This document shows positions 10,917 to 21,282 of a stretch of 64,000 nt of DNA, piece after piece. The stretch spans positions 124,001-188,000 of the forward strand of contig NZ_QKTX01000006.1 of assembly GCF_003253485.1 (NCBI RefSeq), written 5' to 3'. The notes beneath the pieces were generated by a model. The model had not been told where the DNA came from and searched no databases. It worked only from the letters and a program-made list of their open reading frames with translations. Every line of letters starts with the position of its first letter. The stretch's first letter is position 1. The position numbers and the translations under genes are program-made. This DNA is from Algoriphagus aquaeductus. Lineage in GTDB: Bacteria; Bacteroidota; Bacteroidia; Cytophagales; Cyclobacteriaceae.

Positions 10917-13037
10917 ATGGCAAGAGATTTAAGATTTACCAGAAATATTGGTATTGCAGCTCATATTGATGCTGGAAAGACTACGACTACTGAGCGTATC
11001 CTATTTTATTCCGGAAAGTCCCATAAAATCGGTGAAGTGCACGAAGGTGCCGCCACTATGGACTGGATGGCTCAAGAGCAGGAAAGAGGGATTACCATTA
11101 CTTCCGCTGCTACTACTGTATTCTGGAATTATAGAAGTAATCAATATCAAATTAACATCATCGATACCCCAGGCCACGTTGACTTTACTGTAGAAGTAAA
11201 CCGTTCCCTGAGAATCCTTGATGGACTTGTTTTCCTATTCAGTGCTGTGGATGGTGTTGAACCACAGTCTGAGACAAACTGGCGATTAGCTGATAATTAC
11301 AAAGTCGCTCGTATCGGTTTCGTTAACAAAATGGACCGTGCCGGTGCAAACTTCTTAGCTGTTTGTAAGCAAGTAAAGGAAATGCTCGGTTCTTACGCAG
11401 TTCCTTTGCAACTTCCAATCGGTGCCGAAGATAAATTTCGTGGTGTAGTCGATTTGATCAACAACCGCGCAATGATCTGGAATGAGCACGACATGGGGAT
11501 GACCTATGAAGTTGTGCCAATTCCGGAAGATATGGAAGAAGAAGTAGCTCAATACAGAGAGCACCTTTTGGAAGCGGTAGCTGAGTATGATGAATCATTG
11601 ATGGAGAAATTCTTCGATGATCCAAACTCAATTACGGAAGCTGAAATCTTGAAGGCACTTAGAGCAGCAACCATCGACATGAAAATTGTGCCAATGGTTT
11701 GCGGATCTTCTTTCAAAAACAAAGGAGTTCAGACCATGCTTGACTTGGTTATGGAATTGCTGCCTTCTCCATTAGACAAGGATGATATTATTGGTCATTC
11801 TTTGGATAATGAGGACGAAGAGGTCAGAATTTCTCCAAGCGAAGCCGAGCCGTTCACTGGTCTTGCCTTTAAAATTGCCACTGACCCATTTGTAGGTAGA
11901 CTTTGCTTCGTAAGAGCATACTCTGGCGTATTGGAGTCTGGTTCTTATGTATTCAACAGCCGTTCTGGAAATAAGGAGCGTATCTCTCGAGTATTCCAAA
12001 TGCACGCGAATAAGCAAAACCAAATTGAAAGATTGGTTGCTGGTGACATCGGAGCTGTAGTGGGTTTCAAAGACATCAAAACTGGTGATACACTTTGCGA
12101 TGAAAAGAGAAAAGTAGTTCTTGAGTCAATGGTATTCCCAGAGCCAGTTATCGGTTACGCTATTGAGCCTAAGACTCAAGCTGACGTCGATAAGCTAGGT
12201 ATGGCAATTGCTAAATTGGTAGAAGAGGATCCAACACTTCAGGTAAATACTGATCACGAAACAGGTCAGACGATCCTTAGAGGTATGGGTGAACTTCACT
12301 TGGAGATTATCATCGACCGTTTGAAGAGAGAATTCAAAGTTGAAATCAATCAAGGTGCTCCTCAGGTTGCTTACAAAGAAGCTCTTTTCGGTTCTGTTGA
12401 GCACAAGGAGGTTTACAAAAAGCAGACTGGTGGTAAAGGTAAATTTGCCGATATCGTATTCGAGTTGGGTCCAAAAGATCCAGATCCTGAAACTGGTGAA
12501 ATTAAGCCCGGACTTGACTTTGTCAACGGTATCGTTGGTGGTGTGATTCCTAAAGAATTTATCCAGCCTGTTCAGAAAGGATTCCAGGAAGCAATGAAGA
12601 ATGGTCCTTTGGCAGGCTATCCAATCGAAGCGATGAAAGTTAGATTGTTTCACGGTTCATACCATGACGTTGACTCCGATGCGCTTTCCTTCGAATTGGC
12701 AGCTAGAATCGGTTTCAAAGAAGCAGCTAAGAAATGTAGACCTCAATTGCTTGAGCCTATCATGGCTGTAGATGTGGTAACTCCAGATGAATATACTGGT
12801 CCTATCACAGGTGATTTGAACAGAAGAAGAGGTTTGATGAAAGGTATGGATACAAAAGGTACATCAACCGTTGTGAAAGCAGCTGTTCCATTATCTGAAT
12901 TGTTCGGTTACGTAACTGATTTGAGAACCATCACTTCAGGTCGAGCCACAGCATCACTGACATTCTCTCACTATGAGCCAGTTCCAAGCAATATTGCAGA
13001 AGCAGTCATTGCGAAAGTAAAAGGTGAAAAAGCCTAA
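10917..13037 (+). CDS. fusA: Elongation factor G
   Basis: The 706-residue product is the translocase EF-G. The G domain shows the P-loop [15 protein letters not shown] (about residues 15-29), the switch motif DTPGHVDF and the guanine-specificity motif NKMDRAG. Domain IV ([10 protein letters not shown], then [15 protein letters not shown]) and domain V (the C-terminal [14 protein letters not shown] region, here [10 protein letters not shown]) are complete, so this is a full-length canonical factor. It is followed by rpsJ rather than tuf, which is absent here. Confidence 0.97.
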   Translation: MARDLRFTRNIGIAAHIDAGKTTTTERILFYSGKSHKIGEVHEGAATMDWMAQEQERGITITSAATTVFWNYRSNQYQINIIDTPGHVDFTVEVNRSLRILDGLVFLFSAVDGVEPQSETNWRLADNYKVARIGFVNKMDRAGANFLAVCKQVKEMLGSYAVPLQLPIGAEDKFRGVVDLINNRAMIWNEHDMGMTYEVVPIPEDMEEEVAQYREHLLEAVAEYDESLMEKFFDDPNSITEAEILKALRAATIDMKIVPMVCGSSFKNKGVQTMLDLVMELLPSPLDKDDIIGHSLDNEDEEVRISPSEAEPFTGLAFKIATDPFVGRLCFVRAYSGVLESGSYVFNSRSGNKERISRVFQMHANKQNQIERLVAGDIGAVVGFKDIKTGDTLCDEKRKVVLESMVFPEPVIGYAIEPKTQADVDKLGMAIAKLVEEDPTLQVNTDHETGQTILRGMGELHLEIIIDRLKREFKVEINQGAPQVAYKEALFGSVEHKEVYKKQTGGKGKFADIVFELGPKDPDPETGEIKPGLDFVNGIVGGVIPKEFIQPVQKGFQEAMKNGPLAGYPIEAMKVRLFHGSYHDVDSDALSFELAARIGFKEAAKKCRPQLLEPIMAVDVVTPDEYTGPITGDLNRRRGLMKGMDTKGTSTVVKAAVPLSELFGYVTDLRTITSGRATASLTFSHYEPVPSNIAEAVIAKVKGEKA

Positions 13038-13048
13038 TTGAAAAGAAC

Positions 13049-13354
13049 ATGAACCAGAAAATCAGAATAAAATTGAAATCATACGATCATAGCCTGGTGG
13101 ATAAGTCATCAGAAAAGATCGTGAAGGCAGTAAAGGCTACTGGCGCTGTTGTTGTTGGTCCGATTCCATTGCCTACAAAAAAGGAGAAGTTTACGGTGTT
13201 GAAATCGCCACACGTAAACAAAAAGGCTAGAGATCAATACCAACTTTGTACTTACAAAAGATTGGTTGACATCTATTCCAATTCTTCCAAAACTGTGGAT
13301 GCGTTGATGAAGATCGAGCTTCCTAGTGGTGTGGATGTAGAAATTAAAGTCTGA
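13049..13354 (+). CDS. rpsJ: 30S ribosomal protein S10
   Basis: The 101-residue product is S10 (NusE), a 30S head protein that also takes part in antitermination. It has the [12 protein letters not shown] start and the [24 protein letters not shown] segment typical of the family. In many bacteria it heads the S10 operon; here it closes the str unit, 11 bases after fusA, and is cut off from rplC by a terminator and a new promoter. Confidence 0.98.
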   Translation: MNQKIRIKLKSYDHSLVDKSSEKIVKAVKATGAVVVGPIPLPTKKEKFTVLKSPHVNKKARDQYQLCTYKRLVDIYSNSSKTVDALMKIELPSGVDVEIKV

Positions 13355-13372
13355 TAGACTTGAAATTCGAAG

Positions 13373-13402
13373 AAAAAACCTGCATGAACTGCAGGTTTTT
13401 TT
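13373..13402 (+). terminator. Terminator after rpsJ
   Basis: AACCTGCA pairs with TGCAGGTT around a five-base TGAAC loop, flanked by an A-run and a seven-base T-run (to 13402). It separates the str unit from the rplC-led unit and may work in both directions. Confidence 0.82.
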
Positions 13403-13502
13403 GTTTCCTCCCTGTCCTAAAATGGGTATGAACCGACATTCCAAAGGATTTAAAGGCAGAAATCAATTATTTTCTAATTGTTTGAAAATATTAGAGTTGG
13501 GA

Positions 13503-13533
13503 TTTGCTGCCAAATAATATTTCAGTAACTTTG
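13503..13533 (+). promoter_or_regulatory. Promoter of the rplC-led S10/spc unit
   Basis: TTTG (13503-13506), a 19-base spacer and TAACTTTG (13526-13533) match the Bacteroidota consensus exactly. It lies 63 bases before the rplC ATG, leaving a leader of about 55 bases in which autogenous control could act; no clear structure was identified there. Confidence 0.82.
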
Positions 13534-13595
13534 CAGTCCTTAAAAAGGGCCCAAGTGTATAATCGCTTGTGGATTATCAAATTATCTTATTCAAG

Positions 13596-14228
13596 ATGTC
13601 TGGTATTATAGGTAAAAAAGTAGGAATGACTAGCATCTTCAGTGCCGATGGACGTAACGTCGCATGCACGCTAATCGAAGCTGGTCCTTGCGTAGTGACG
13701 CAAGTAAAAAACGTTGAAACAGACGGGTACAACGCAGTGCAGTTGGCATTCGGTGAGCGAAAGGAGAAAAACACTCCCAAGCCATTGATCGGTCATTTTA
13801 AAAAGGCCGGCACCACGCCAAAGCAGAAAGTTGTTGAGTTCCGTGACTTCAGGGTCGAGTTTGAAGGCCAAGTGGAGCTCGGAAAGACAGTAAGTGCCGG
13901 AGAGGTTTTCGTAGAAGGTGACTTCGTGGATGCCATCGGTACTTCAAAAGGTAAAGGCTTCCAAGGTGTCGTGAAGCGTCATGGTTTTGGTGGTGTGGGT
14001 GGACAAACTCACGGTCAGCACAACAGACAAAGACACCCAGGTTCCATTGGTGCTTGTTCTTGGCCATCAAGAGTATTCAAAGGCATGAGAATGGCCGGAA
14101 GAACTGGTGGTGACAGAGTAAAAGTAATCAACCTGAGAGTGTTGAAAGTTTATTCTGAGCAAAACCTGATTTTGGTTTCTGGTTCAGTGCCTGGTCCTAA
14201 AAATTCATTTGTTATTCTGGAGAAGTAA
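13596..14228 (+). CDS. rplC: 50S ribosomal protein L3
   Basis: The 210-residue product is L3, which nucleates 23S rRNA folding near the peptidyl transferase centre. The ATG at 13596 is chosen because it gives the conserved N-terminus [14 protein letters not shown]; an upstream in-frame TTG would add nine unrelated residues. The conserved loop [20 protein letters not shown] is present at about residues 131-150. It is the first gene behind the 13503-13533 promoter, with rplD three bases after its stop. Confidence 0.97.
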   Translation: MSGIIGKKVGMTSIFSADGRNVACTLIEAGPCVVTQVKNVETDGYNAVQLAFGERKEKNTPKPLIGHFKKAGTTPKQKVVEFRDFRVEFEGQVELGKTVSAGEVFVEGDFVDAIGTSKGKGFQGVVKRHGFGGVGGQTHGQHNRQRHPGSIGACSWPSRVFKGMRMAGRTGGDRVKVINLRVLKVYSEQNLILVSGSVPGPKNSFVILEK

Positions 14229-14231
14229 GCC

Positions 14232-14861
14232 ATGGAATTAGCAGTAATCAATCATAAAGGACAAGAAACAGGTAGAAAGGTGACTCTTTCTGACGAGATT
14301 TTTGCAATCGAACCTAACGATAACGCAATCTACCTGGATGTAAAGCAATACCTGGCCAATCAAAGACAGGGTACGCATAAGTCGAAAGAAAGAAATGAAG
14401 TAGCAGGTTCTACTAAAAAGATCAAGAAGCAAAAGGGAACCGGTGGTGCCCGTGCCGGATCTTTGAAAGCTCCTAACTTCCGTGGTGGGGGTAGAGTTTT
14501 TGGCCCTAAGCCAAGAGACTACTCTTTCAAATTGAATAAAAAGGTGAAGCAGTTGGCCCGTAAGTCTGCGCTTACTTATAAAGCGAAAGAAAACAGCCTA
14601 TTGGTATTGGAAGATCTTTCTTTTGATGCACCAAAGACCAAGAACTACCTTGCTTTGCTAAACGGACTTTCTCTTTCTGACAAGAAGACATTGTTGGTTC
14701 TCCCAGAAGACAACAAAAATGTATTTCTTTCCAGCAGAAACCTTCCAAAGGCGAAAGTTGTGACTGTACATGATGTAAATACTTACCAACTCCTCAATGC
14801 TGACCATTTGGTTTTGTGCGAAGGATCTGTAAGTAAATTAGAAACCATTTTATCGAAATAA
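14232..14861 (+). CDS. rplD: 50S ribosomal protein L4
   Basis: The 209-residue product is L4, whose extended loop lines the peptide exit tunnel. The tunnel-loop signature [12 protein letters not shown] lies at about residues 66-77 and is followed by the [14 protein letters not shown] segment. It is in the standard position between rplC and rplW. In other bacteria L4 can act as an autoregulator; nothing in this sequence shows that directly. Confidence 0.97.
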   Translation: MELAVINHKGQETGRKVTLSDEIFAIEPNDNAIYLDVKQYLANQRQGTHKSKERNEVAGSTKKIKKQKGTGGARAGSLKAPNFRGGGRVFGPKPRDYSFKLNKKVKQLARKSALTYKAKENSLLVLEDLSFDAPKTKNYLALLNGLSLSDKKTLLVLPEDNKNVFLSSRNLPKAKVVTVHDVNTYQLLNADHLVLCEGSVSKLETILSK

Positions 14862-14865
14862 GACA

Positions 14866-15153
14866 ATGGATATTCTGAAGCAGCCTTTGATCACAGAAAA
14901 GATATCTGCACTTAATGAAAAAGGTGTTTACGGCTTTATCGTCGAGAAAACTGCCGATAAGTTGCAGATTAAATCTACTGTAGAGAAAAAATATGGTGTA
15001 AAAGTGGTTTCAGTGCGGACCATGAGATATGCTGCAAAGCATAAAACAAGATACACCAAAAACAAAATCGTATCAGGCTTTACCAATGCTTTCAAGAAAG
15101 CAATTGTACAAGTGGCTGATGGTGAAGTAATTGATTTTTACGGAGAAATTTAA
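14866..15153 (+). CDS. rplW: 50S ribosomal protein L23
   Basis: The 95-residue product is L23, the docking site for trigger factor and SRP at the tunnel exit. It starts with DILKQPLITEKISAL, matching the family N-terminus, and carries the VKVVSVRTMRYAAKHKTRYT rRNA-binding segment. It lies four bases after rplD and 13 bases before rplB. Confidence 0.96.
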   Translation: MDILKQPLITEKISALNEKGVYGFIVEKTADKLQIKSTVEKKYGVKVVSVRTMRYAAKHKTRYTKNKIVSGFTNAFKKAIVQVADGEVIDFYGEI

Positions 15154-15166
15154 TTGAATCAATATC

Positions 15167-15991
15167 ATGGCAATTAAAAAATTGAAGCCTGTAACTCCGG
15201 GAACACGATTCAGAGTAGCTCCTGCCTTTGACGAGATTACCAAGTCAAAGCCAGAAAAGTCGCTCCTCGCTCCTGTGAAGAAGTCAGGCGGTAGAAATAA
15301 TGAAGGCAAAATGACCGCTCGCTACATCGGTGGAGGTCATAAGAGAAGACTACGAATCGTAGACTTCCAAAGAAAGAAGTTTGGTGTACCAGCTACCGTA
15401 AAGGCTATCGAGTACGATCCAAACAGAACAGCCCGTCTTGCCCTACTTTATTACGCAGATGGTGCAAAGGCCTACATTATCGCTCCGGAAGGTTTGCAAG
15501 TAGGACAAACAGTGATTTCCGGTGAGCAAGTTGCTCCAGAAGTGGGCAACGCCATGCCAATGGCAAATATCCCAATGGGTACCATTGTACACAATGTGGA
15601 ATTGAAGCCAGGTAAAGGTGGTGCATTGGCTAGAAGTGCAGGTGGATACGCTCAGATTGTAGCTAGAGATTCTAGATACGTGACCGTGAAGCTTCCTTCT
15701 GGTGAAATGAGACTGATCCTTGGGGCATGTATGGCTACAGTTGGTACTGTATCAAATGCAGACCACATGAATGTAGTTCTGGGTAAAGCCGGCCGTAAAA
15801 GATGGCTAGGTGTCAGACCACGTACAAGAGGTGTGGCGATGAACCCAGTAGATCACCCAATGGGCGGTGGTGAAGGTCGTTCTTCAGGTGGACATCCAAG
15901 ATCACGCAAAGGTCTTCTTGCTAAAGGTAAGAAAACCAGAGCACCTAAGAAGTATTCAAACAAATTCATCATCAGTAAAAGATCTAAATAA
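15167..15991 (+). CDS. rplB: 50S ribosomal protein L2
   Basis: The 274-residue product is L2, needed for subunit association and peptidyl transferase function. The C-terminal signature [14 protein letters not shown] contains the His of the VDHP motif that is equivalent to E. coli His229. The second His of the E. coli VDHPHGGGEG form is Met here. Length matches the family (about 273). The stop is two bases from the rpsS ATG (TAATTATG). Confidence 0.98.
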   Translation: MAIKKLKPVTPGTRFRVAPAFDEITKSKPEKSLLAPVKKSGGRNNEGKMTARYIGGGHKRRLRIVDFQRKKFGVPATVKAIEYDPNRTARLALLYYADGAKAYIIAPEGLQVGQTVISGEQVAPEVGNAMPMANIPMGTIVHNVELKPGKGGALARSAGGYAQIVARDSRYVTVKLPSGEMRLILGACMATVGTVSNADHMNVVLGKAGRKRWLGVRPRTRGVAMNPVDHPMGGGEGRSSGGHPRSRKGLLAKGKKTRAPKKYSNKFIISKRSK

Positions 15992-15993
15992 TT

Positions 15994-16272
15994 ATGGCAC
16001 GTTCATTAAAAAAAGGTCCTTATATCGAACACCATCTGGTGAAGAAAGTAGATGCCATGAACGAGTCAGGCAAGAAATCTGTCATCAAGACTTGGTCAAG
16101 AAGATCCATGATTTCTCCGGATTTCGTGGGACATACCTTCGCTGTGCATAACGGAAACAAGTTTATCCCAGTATTTGTAACTGACAACATGGTAGGTCAC
16201 AAATTGGGTGAATTTGCCCCAACCAGAAACTTCCGTGGCCACATTGCTAAAAAAGATAAAGGAAAGAGATAA
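15994..16272 (+). CDS. rpsS: 30S ribosomal protein S19
   Basis: The 92-residue product is S19 of the 30S head. It begins [18 protein letters not shown] and contains the [20 protein letters not shown] and [17 protein letters not shown] segments of the family. Its stop is joined to rplV through the TAATCATG junction (16270-16277). Confidence 0.98.
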   Translation: MARSLKKGPYIEHHLVKKVDAMNESGKKSVIKTWSRRSMISPDFVGHTFAVHNGNKFIPVFVTDNMVGHKLGEFAPTRNFRGHIAKKDKGKR

Positions 16273-16274
16273 TC

Positions 16275-16667
16275 ATGGAAGCAATAGCAAGATTAAGAAA
16301 CGTTCCTACTTCACCGCGCAAAATGCGCCTTGTGGCTGACCTCGTAAGAGGCAAGAGAGTAGGATTGGCCCTTAGCATTTTGAAATTCACTCCAAATCAT
16401 GGAGCGATCAAATTGGAGAAACTTCTCCTTTCTGCTGTGGCCAATTGGCAGGCAAAAAATCCTGATGCCAAGCTTGAAGAAGCTGACCTATTTGTGAAAA
16501 CCATCATGGTTGACGAAGGTCGTTCACTCAAGCGATTGAGACCTGCTCCACAAGGACGTGGTCACAGAATCCGCAAGAGATCCAATCATGTAACCCTGGT
16601 AATTGACGCGTTCAATGCTGGAGACGTTACCGCTGATATAGTAGAAACTAACGAAAAGGCAAATTAA
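16275..16667 (+). CDS. rplV: 50S ribosomal protein L22
   Basis: The 130-residue product is L22, whose beta hairpin contributes to the exit tunnel. It shows [19 protein letters not shown] at the N-terminus and the tunnel hairpin around [19 protein letters not shown] (about residues 86-104), the region where macrolide-resistance changes occur in other species. It lies between rpsS and rpsC, as usual. Confidence 0.97.
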   Translation: MEAIARLRNVPTSPRKMRLVADLVRGKRVGLALSILKFTPNHGAIKLEKLLLSAVANWQAKNPDAKLEEADLFVKTIMVDEGRSLKRLRPAPQGRGHRIRKRSNHVTLVIDAFNAGDVTADIVETNEKAN

Positions 16668-16676
16668 GAAAAGACT

Positions 16677-17414
16677 ATGGGACAAAAGATTAACCCAATA
16701 GGATTTAGACTTGGTGTAATTAAAGGCTGGGATTCCAACTGGTATGGTGGGAAAGATTTTGCTGAAAAATTATACGAAGATCAACAAATCCGTAAGTACG
16801 TCCTTGCCAGAATACCTAAAGGCGGAATTGCTAAAGTGATCATTGAGCGTACGCTTAAGAGAATCACACTTACAATTCACACTGCCAGACCAGGTGTTGT
16901 AATTGGTAAAGGTGGAGCCGAAGTAGACAAGCTTAAAGAAGAACTCAAGAAGATCACCAACAAAGATATTCAAATCAATATCTTCGAAATTAAGCGTCCT
17001 GAATTGGATGCTAAATTGGTAGGTGAATCTATCGCGCAGCAGCTTCAAGCTAGAATTTCCTTCCGTCGTGCAATGAAGCAGGCGATTGCTGCTACCATGA
17101 GAGTGGGAGCAGAAGGAATTAAAGTTAAACTTTCTGGTCGTCTAGGCGGAGCTGAAATGGCCCGTTCTGAAATGTACAAAGAAGGACGTATCCCTCTTCA
17201 TACCCTTAGAGCCGATATTGATTATGCGATCTCCGAAGCACTTACGGTGTATGGAATCATCGGTATCAAAGTATGGATCTTTAAAGGTGAAGTATACGGT
17301 AAGAGAGACCTATCCCCTAATCAAGGTGCTGCCAACGAGCCAAAAGGACAGCGTGGCCCAGCTCCAAAAGGTAGAGATAAAGACGGTCCAAGACGCAGAA
17401 AAAGAAATAACTAA
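16677..17414 (+). CDS. rpsC: 30S ribosomal protein S3
   Basis: The 245-residue product is S3, at the mRNA entry channel. It has the [13 protein letters not shown] start, a KH domain with the GxxG loop in [16 protein letters not shown], and the conserved [13 protein letters not shown] segment. A basic Lys/Arg/Gly-rich tail of about 30 residues ends the protein. rplP follows 25 bases later. Confidence 0.98.
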   Translation: MGQKINPIGFRLGVIKGWDSNWYGGKDFAEKLYEDQQIRKYVLARIPKGGIAKVIIERTLKRITLTIHTARPGVVIGKGGAEVDKLKEELKKITNKDIQINIFEIKRPELDAKLVGESIAQQLQARISFRRAMKQAIAATMRVGAEGIKVKLSGRLGGAEMARSEMYKEGRIPLHTLRADIDYAISEALTVYGIIGIKVWIFKGEVYGKRDLSPNQGAANEPKGQRGPAPKGRDKDGPRRRKRNN

Positions 17415-17439
17415 TTTTCACCTTTCTAAGTGAGAAATC

Positions 17440-17859
17440 ATGTTACAGCCGAAAAGAACTAAATATAGGAAGATGCACAAGGGCCGTGTCAAAGGTCTGG
17501 CTACAAGAGGCGCTGAGCTCTCTTTTGGCAACTTTGGCATCAAATCCCTTGAGCCAGGATGGATTACTTCTCGCCAGATCGAGGCAGCTCGTATTGCCAT
17601 GACAAGAGCGATGAAGAGAGAAGGACAGGTTTGGATCAGAATTTTCCCTGACAAACCTATCACCAAAAAGCCCGCAGAGGTACGTATGGGTAAAGGTAAA
17701 GGTGCTCCAGAATATTGGGTTGCAGTTATCAAGCCAGGTACTATCCTTTTCGAAGCTACAGGCGTGAGCCTGGAGACCGCTCAAGAGGCGTTGAGACTTG
17801 CGCAGCAGAAGCTACCCGTAAGTACAAGATTTGTTGTAAGAAGAGACTACGCTGAATAA
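17440..17859 (+). CDS. rplP: 50S ribosomal protein L16
   Basis: The 139-residue product is L16, which positions the A-site tRNA. It begins [15 protein letters not shown] and contains [19 protein letters not shown] (about residues 81-99), which includes the arginine that many bacteria hydroxylate. It lies between rpsC and rpmC. Confidence 0.97.
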   Translation: MLQPKRTKYRKMHKGRVKGLATRGAELSFGNFGIKSLEPGWITSRQIEAARIAMTRAMKREGQVWIRIFPDKPITKKPAEVRMGKGKGAPEYWVAVIKPGTILFEATGVSLETAQEALRLAQQKLPVSTRFVVRRDYAE

Positions 17860-17868
17860 TCAGGAATT

Positions 17869-18051
17869 ATGAAAAACACTGAAATCAGATCACTTTCAGC
17901 AAGTGAAATCGCCGAGCGACTTGTCGCTGAGCAGGAGAATCTAAGCAAATTGAGATTTGCCCATTCGATTTCTCCAATTGAGAATCCTAACAGAATCAGA
18001 GAGTCTAAGCGTCTGGTCGCAAGATTGAAGACTGCATTACACTCCAAATAA
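17869..18051 (+). CDS. rpmC: 50S ribosomal protein L29
   Basis: The 60-residue product is L29, a small helical-hairpin protein at the tunnel exit. It shows the ERLVAEQENLSKLRFAHSI segment and the C-terminal ESKRLVARLKTAL motif. The ATG at 17869 is nine bases after the rplP stop. Confidence 0.94.
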   Translation: MKNTEIRSLSASEIAERLVAEQENLSKLRFAHSISPIENPNRIRESKRLVARLKTALHSK

Positions 18052-18070
18052 CTAGCTAACAGAAAAGAAA

Positions 18071-18334
18071 ATGGCTACGATTGAGAGAAATCTTCGCAAA
18101 GAAAGAATTGGGAAGGTCGTAAGCAACAAAATGGATAAATCCATCACTGTGGCTGTAGAGCGTAAGGTAAAGCATCCGATCTACGGTAAGTTTGTTGCCA
18201 AGACTACCAAATTTATGGTTCATGACGAGAAAAATGAGTGTAACCCGGGAGACTTGGTTAAAATCAGCGAAACTCGTCCGCTGAGCAAGAATAAGCGTTG
18301 GAGATTAGTTGAAATTATTGAAAGGGCTAAGTAA
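18071..18334 (+). CDS. rpsQ: 30S ribosomal protein S17
   Basis: The 87-residue product is S17, an OB-fold protein binding 16S rRNA. It shows [20 protein letters not shown] at the N-terminus and [20 protein letters not shown], the family signature, toward the C-terminus. Its TAA joins rplN by the TAATCATG junction at 18332-18339. Confidence 0.97.
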   Translation: MATIERNLRKERIGKVVSNKMDKSITVAVERKVKHPIYGKFVAKTTKFMVHDEKNECNPGDLVKISETRPLSKNKRWRLVEIIERAK

Positions 18335-18336
18335 TC

Positions 18337-18705
18337 ATGATACAGCAAGAATCCAGACTAAGCGTTGCAGATAATTCCGGTGCCAAAGAGGTATTGGTCA
18401 TCCGCGTGTTGGGAGGAACTGGTAAGCGTTATGCTTCAATCGGTGATAAAGTAGTCGTGACTGTAAAGTCAGCCCTATCTTCCAGCAATATGAAAAAGGG
18501 TACCGTTTCCAAAGCGGTAATTGTAAGAACAAAGAAAGAGATCCGTAGAAAGGATGGTTCTTATATCAGATTTGAAGATAATGCTGCCGTGTTGTTGAAC
18601 AACAACGATGAGCCACGAGGTACCCGTATTTTCGGTCCAGTAGCCAGAGAGCTCAGAGAAAAGCAGTTTATGAAAATCGTTTCCTTGGCCCCTGAAGTAC
18701 TTTAA
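18337..18705 (+). CDS. rplN: 50S ribosomal protein L14
   Basis: The 122-residue product is L14. It begins [19 protein letters not shown] and contains [11 protein letters not shown] and the C-terminal [20 protein letters not shown] of the family. Its stop is joined to rplX by a TAATCATG junction (18703-18710). Confidence 0.98.
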   Translation: MIQQESRLSVADNSGAKEVLVIRVLGGTGKRYASIGDKVVVTVKSALSSSNMKKGTVSKAVIVRTKKEIRRKDGSYIRFEDNAAVLLNNNDEPRGTRIFGPVARELREKQFMKIVSLAPEVL

Positions 18706-18707
18706 TC

Positions 18708-19052
18708 ATGGAAAGAAAATTCAATAAGCAGCCTAAGCTGCACATCAAAACTGGAGATACTGTAAAGGTAATCGCAGGTGATGACAAAGGAAAAACCGGA
18801 AAGGTACTTTCAATAGATACTGATAAGAGAAAGGCAATCGTGGAAGGGATCAATATGATCACCAAACATGTGAAGCCTACTGCTGCAAAGCCTCAGGGTG
18901 GTATCGAAAAGAAGGAAGCCTCCTTGCATATCAGTAATTTAATGCTTGTTGACCCTAAAACCGGTGAAGCAACTAGAACTGGCCGTAAGGTAGGTGAAAA
19001 TGGAAAACTAGTGAGGTTCTCAAAGAAAACTGGGGAGGTGATCAATGGCTAA
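18708..19052 (+). CDS. rplX: 50S ribosomal protein L24
   Basis: The 114-residue product is L24, an assembly initiator of the 50S subunit. The KOW motif occurs near the N-terminus ([20 protein letters not shown]), followed by [14 protein letters not shown]. Its last eight bases overlap the start of rplE: the ATG of rplE lies within the final GTG ATC AAT GGC TAA, implying translational coupling. Confidence 0.96.
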   Translation: MERKFNKQPKLHIKTGDTVKVIAGDDKGKTGKVLSIDTDKRKAIVEGINMITKHVKPTAAKPQGGIEKKEASLHISNLMLVDPKTGEATRTGRKVGENGKLVRFSKKTGEVING

Positions 19053-19605
19053 TCCAAGAATTAAAGTAAAATACTTGAACGATATCGTTCCTGCTTTGAA
19101 AGAGAAGTTTCAATACTCCTCCGTAATGCAGGTTCCCAAGTTGACAAAAATTGTCATCAATAAAGGGATTGGAGCTGCAGTAGCTGATAAGAAGTTAGTG
19201 GATCAAGGAGTTGAAGAGCTTTCTTTGATTACCGGTCAGAGAGCTGTTGCAACCAAAGCTAAAATTGCTGTCTCTAACTTCAAACTTAGAGAAGGAATGC
19301 CAATTGGAGCCAAAGTTACTTTGAGAGGCGAGAAGATGTATGAGTTCCTTGATCGATTGATGACCGTAGCTCTTCCACGAGTACGTGACTTCAAAGGTAT
19401 TTCTGACAAAGGATTTGACGGAAGAGGAAACTACACGTTGGGCGTTACCGAACAGATTATTTTCCCTGAGATTTCTATCGAGAAAGTGAATAGAATCTCA
19501 GGTATGGATATCACCTTCGTAACTACCGCTGGTACAGATGAAGAAGCTTTTGCTCTGTTGAAAGCTTTTGGAATGCCATTCGTTAATAAAAATAATCAAG
19601 AATAA
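19045..19605 (+). CDS. rplE: 50S ribosomal protein L5
   Basis: The 186-residue product is L5, which binds 5S rRNA and P-site tRNA. It contains [14 protein letters not shown], the [20 protein letters not shown] segment and [20 protein letters not shown], all family signatures. The start overlaps the end of rplX by eight bases and gives the full family length. Confidence 0.97.
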   Translation: MANPRIKVKYLNDIVPALKEKFQYSSVMQVPKLTKIVINKGIGAAVADKKLVDQGVEELSLITGQRAVATKAKIAVSNFKLREGMPIGAKVTLRGEKMYEFLDRLMTVALPRVRDFKGISDKGFDGRGNYTLGVTEQIIFPEISIEKVNRISGMDITFVTTAGTDEEAFALLKAFGMPFVNKNNQE

Positions 19606-19607
19606 TC

Positions 19608-19877
19608 ATGGCAAAAGAGTCCATCAAAGCTCGAGAGAGAAAAAGAGAAAGATTGGTTGCCAAGTATGCCAAGAAAAGAGCCGAGCTGAAAGCAGCCGGT
19701 GACTACGAAGCCCTTGACAAATTACCAAAGAATGCTTCTCCGGTAAGACTTCACAACAGATGTAAGCTGACCGGTCGTCCAAAAGGATACATGCGAAAGT
19801 TTGGAATCAACAGGGTAACCTTCAGAGAAATGGCTTCTGCTGGTAAAATCCCTGGTCTGACTAAGTCTAGCTGGTAA
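19608..19877 (+). CDS. rpsN: 30S ribosomal protein S14 (zinc-independent type)
   Basis: The 89-residue product is S14, with the C-terminal signature [20 protein letters not shown] and IPGLTKSSW. It is the longer form without the CxxC-x12-CxxC zinc ribbon: only one Cys is present. It is joined to rplE by a TAATCATG junction. An internal promoter element for rpsH follows 37 bases after its stop. Confidence 0.96.
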   Translation: MAKESIKARERKRERLVAKYAKKRAELKAAGDYEALDKLPKNASPVRLHNRCKLTGRPKGYMRKFGINRVTFREMASAGKIPGLTKSSW

Positions 19878-19914
19878 AATAACGACAGTAGTTTTTATTC
19901 TAAAAATCAATTCG

Positions 19915-19922
19915 TAACTTTG
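19915..19922 (+). promoter_or_regulatory. Internal promoter (-7 box) before rpsH
   Basis: TAACTTTG matches the Bacteroidota -7 consensus in an 80-base gap that is unusually wide for this gene series. The expected -33 position holds a T-run (19892-19896) without a clean TTTG, so strength is uncertain. It lies 36 bases before the rpsH ATG. Confidence 0.6.
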
Positions 19923-19957
19923 CACGCCCAATTCGGGTGGTGCTAGACTATACTAAT

Positions 19958-20353
19958 ATGACTGATCCAATAGCTGATTATCTGACCAGATTGAGAAATG
20001 CCATCAAGGCTTCTCATCGAATCGTTGAGATACCTGCTTCTAACATCAAGAAGGAAATCACAAAGGTGTTGCACGAAAAAGGATATATTCAAAATTACAA
20101 ATTTGAAGATAATGGTCCTCAAGGCACAATCAAGATCGCTTTGAAGTACAATCCTACTACAAAGCAAAACGCCATTGTAAGCCTTGAGCGAGTTAGTACT
20201 CCAGGTTTGAGAAAATACGCCAAGCATGATGCTCTCCCCAGAGTGATCAATGGACTTGGTATCGCCATTGTTTCCACATCTAAAGGTGTGATGACCGACA
20301 AAGAAGCCCGAGTAGAGGGTATCGGTGGCGAAGTTCTTTGCTACGTATATTAA
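19958..20353 (+). CDS. rpsH: 30S ribosomal protein S8
   Basis: The 131-residue product is S8, a central-domain assembly protein that regulates the spc operon in E. coli. The ATG at 19958 gives the conserved TDPIADYLTRLRNA start; an upstream in-frame GTG would add seven residues outside the family. The C-terminus has STSKGVMTDKEARVEGIGGE. It is the first gene after an internal promoter element. Confidence 0.97.
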   Translation: MTDPIADYLTRLRNAIKASHRIVEIPASNIKKEITKVLHEKGYIQNYKFEDNGPQGTIKIALKYNPTTKQNAIVSLERVSTPGLRKYAKHDALPRVINGLGIAIVSTSKGVMTDKEARVEGIGGEVLCYVY

Positions 20354-20362
20354 TTTACTATC

Positions 20363-20920
20363 ATGTCTAGAATAGGTAAAAAACCAATAAATATACCCAG
20401 CGGTGTTACTGTAGACGTGTCAGCTCATGGAACTGTCACTGTTAAAGGTCCAAAGGGTACACTGACTCAGGATGTGAATCCCGATATTCAGGTGAAAGTG
20501 GAAGGCAGCGAAATCGTTGTTTCCAGACCTACCGAATCCAAAAGACATAAATCTTTACATGGTCTTTACAGATCACTGATCAACAACATGGTGATTGGTG
20601 TGTCCACAGGCTACAAAAAGGATTTGGAATTGGTCGGTGTAGGTTATAAGGCTTCCAATCAGGGCCAGGTACTTGAGCTGAGCTTAGGTTACTCTCACAG
20701 TATTTTTATGGCTTTGCCAAATGAAATCTCTCTTAAGACGGAGACGCCAAAAGGTAAAAACCCATTGATTACTTTGGAAGGTATCGACAAAGAGTTGATC
20801 GGACAAGTCGCTGCAAAAATCAGATCTCTTCGTAAGGTTGAACCTTATAAGGGTAAAGGTGTGCGCTTCGTTGGTGAACAAGTTAGACGTAAGGCTGGTA
20901 AAACTGCCGGTAAAAAATAA
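20363..20920 (+). CDS. rplF: 50S ribosomal protein L6
   Basis: The 185-residue product is L6, at the base of the stalk near the sarcin-ricin loop. It begins SRIGKKPINIPSGV and has the second-domain signature RKVEPYKGKGVRFVGEQVRR. It lies between rpsH and rplR with short gaps. Confidence 0.97.
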   Translation: MSRIGKKPINIPSGVTVDVSAHGTVTVKGPKGTLTQDVNPDIQVKVEGSEIVVSRPTESKRHKSLHGLYRSLINNMVIGVSTGYKKDLELVGVGYKASNQGQVLELSLGYSHSIFMALPNEISLKTETPKGKNPLITLEGIDKELIGQVAAKIRSLRKVEPYKGKGVRFVGEQVRRKAGKTAGKK

Positions 20921-20926
20921 TAGGTT

Positions 20927-21277
20927 ATGGCATTTAATAAGAATTCCAGAAGACTTAGAATCAAGCAGGGTATCAGAAGAAAGATTTCTGGTACAGATTC
21001 CAGACCTCGTCTGTCAGTTTTCAAAAGTAATACTGGCATTTATGCACAGTTGGTTGACGATCTTAAAGGCGTCACTTTGGCTCAGGCTTCTTCCAAAGAG
21101 CTTGGTTCTAAGGCAAACACCAATGTAACTGTATCCAAGGAAGTAGGTAAAAAACTTGCCGAGAGAGCAGTTGCCAATGGAGTGTCTGCAGTAGTATTTG
21201 ACCGTAATGGCTACTTGTATCATGGTAATGTAAAAGCTTTGGCCGAAGGTGCCAGAGAAGGAGGCCTTAAATTCTAA
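20927..21277 (+). CDS. rplR: 50S ribosomal protein L18
   Basis: The 116-residue product is L18, which binds 5S rRNA with L5. It shows [20 protein letters not shown] near the start and the C-terminal [20 protein letters not shown] signature followed by REGGLKF. Family length is typical. rpsE starts five bases after its stop. Confidence 0.97.
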   Translation: MAFNKNSRRLRIKQGIRRKISGTDSRPRLSVFKSNTGIYAQLVDDLKGVTLAQASSKELGSKANTNVTVSKEVGKKLAERAVANGVSAVVFDRNGYLYHGNVKALAEGAREGGLKF

Positions 21278-21282
21278 TCAAT

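Noticed and set aside
13569..13595. Upstream TTG start for rplC
   Set aside because: It would add nine residues before the conserved [11 protein letters not shown]-terminus; the ATG at 13596 fits the family.
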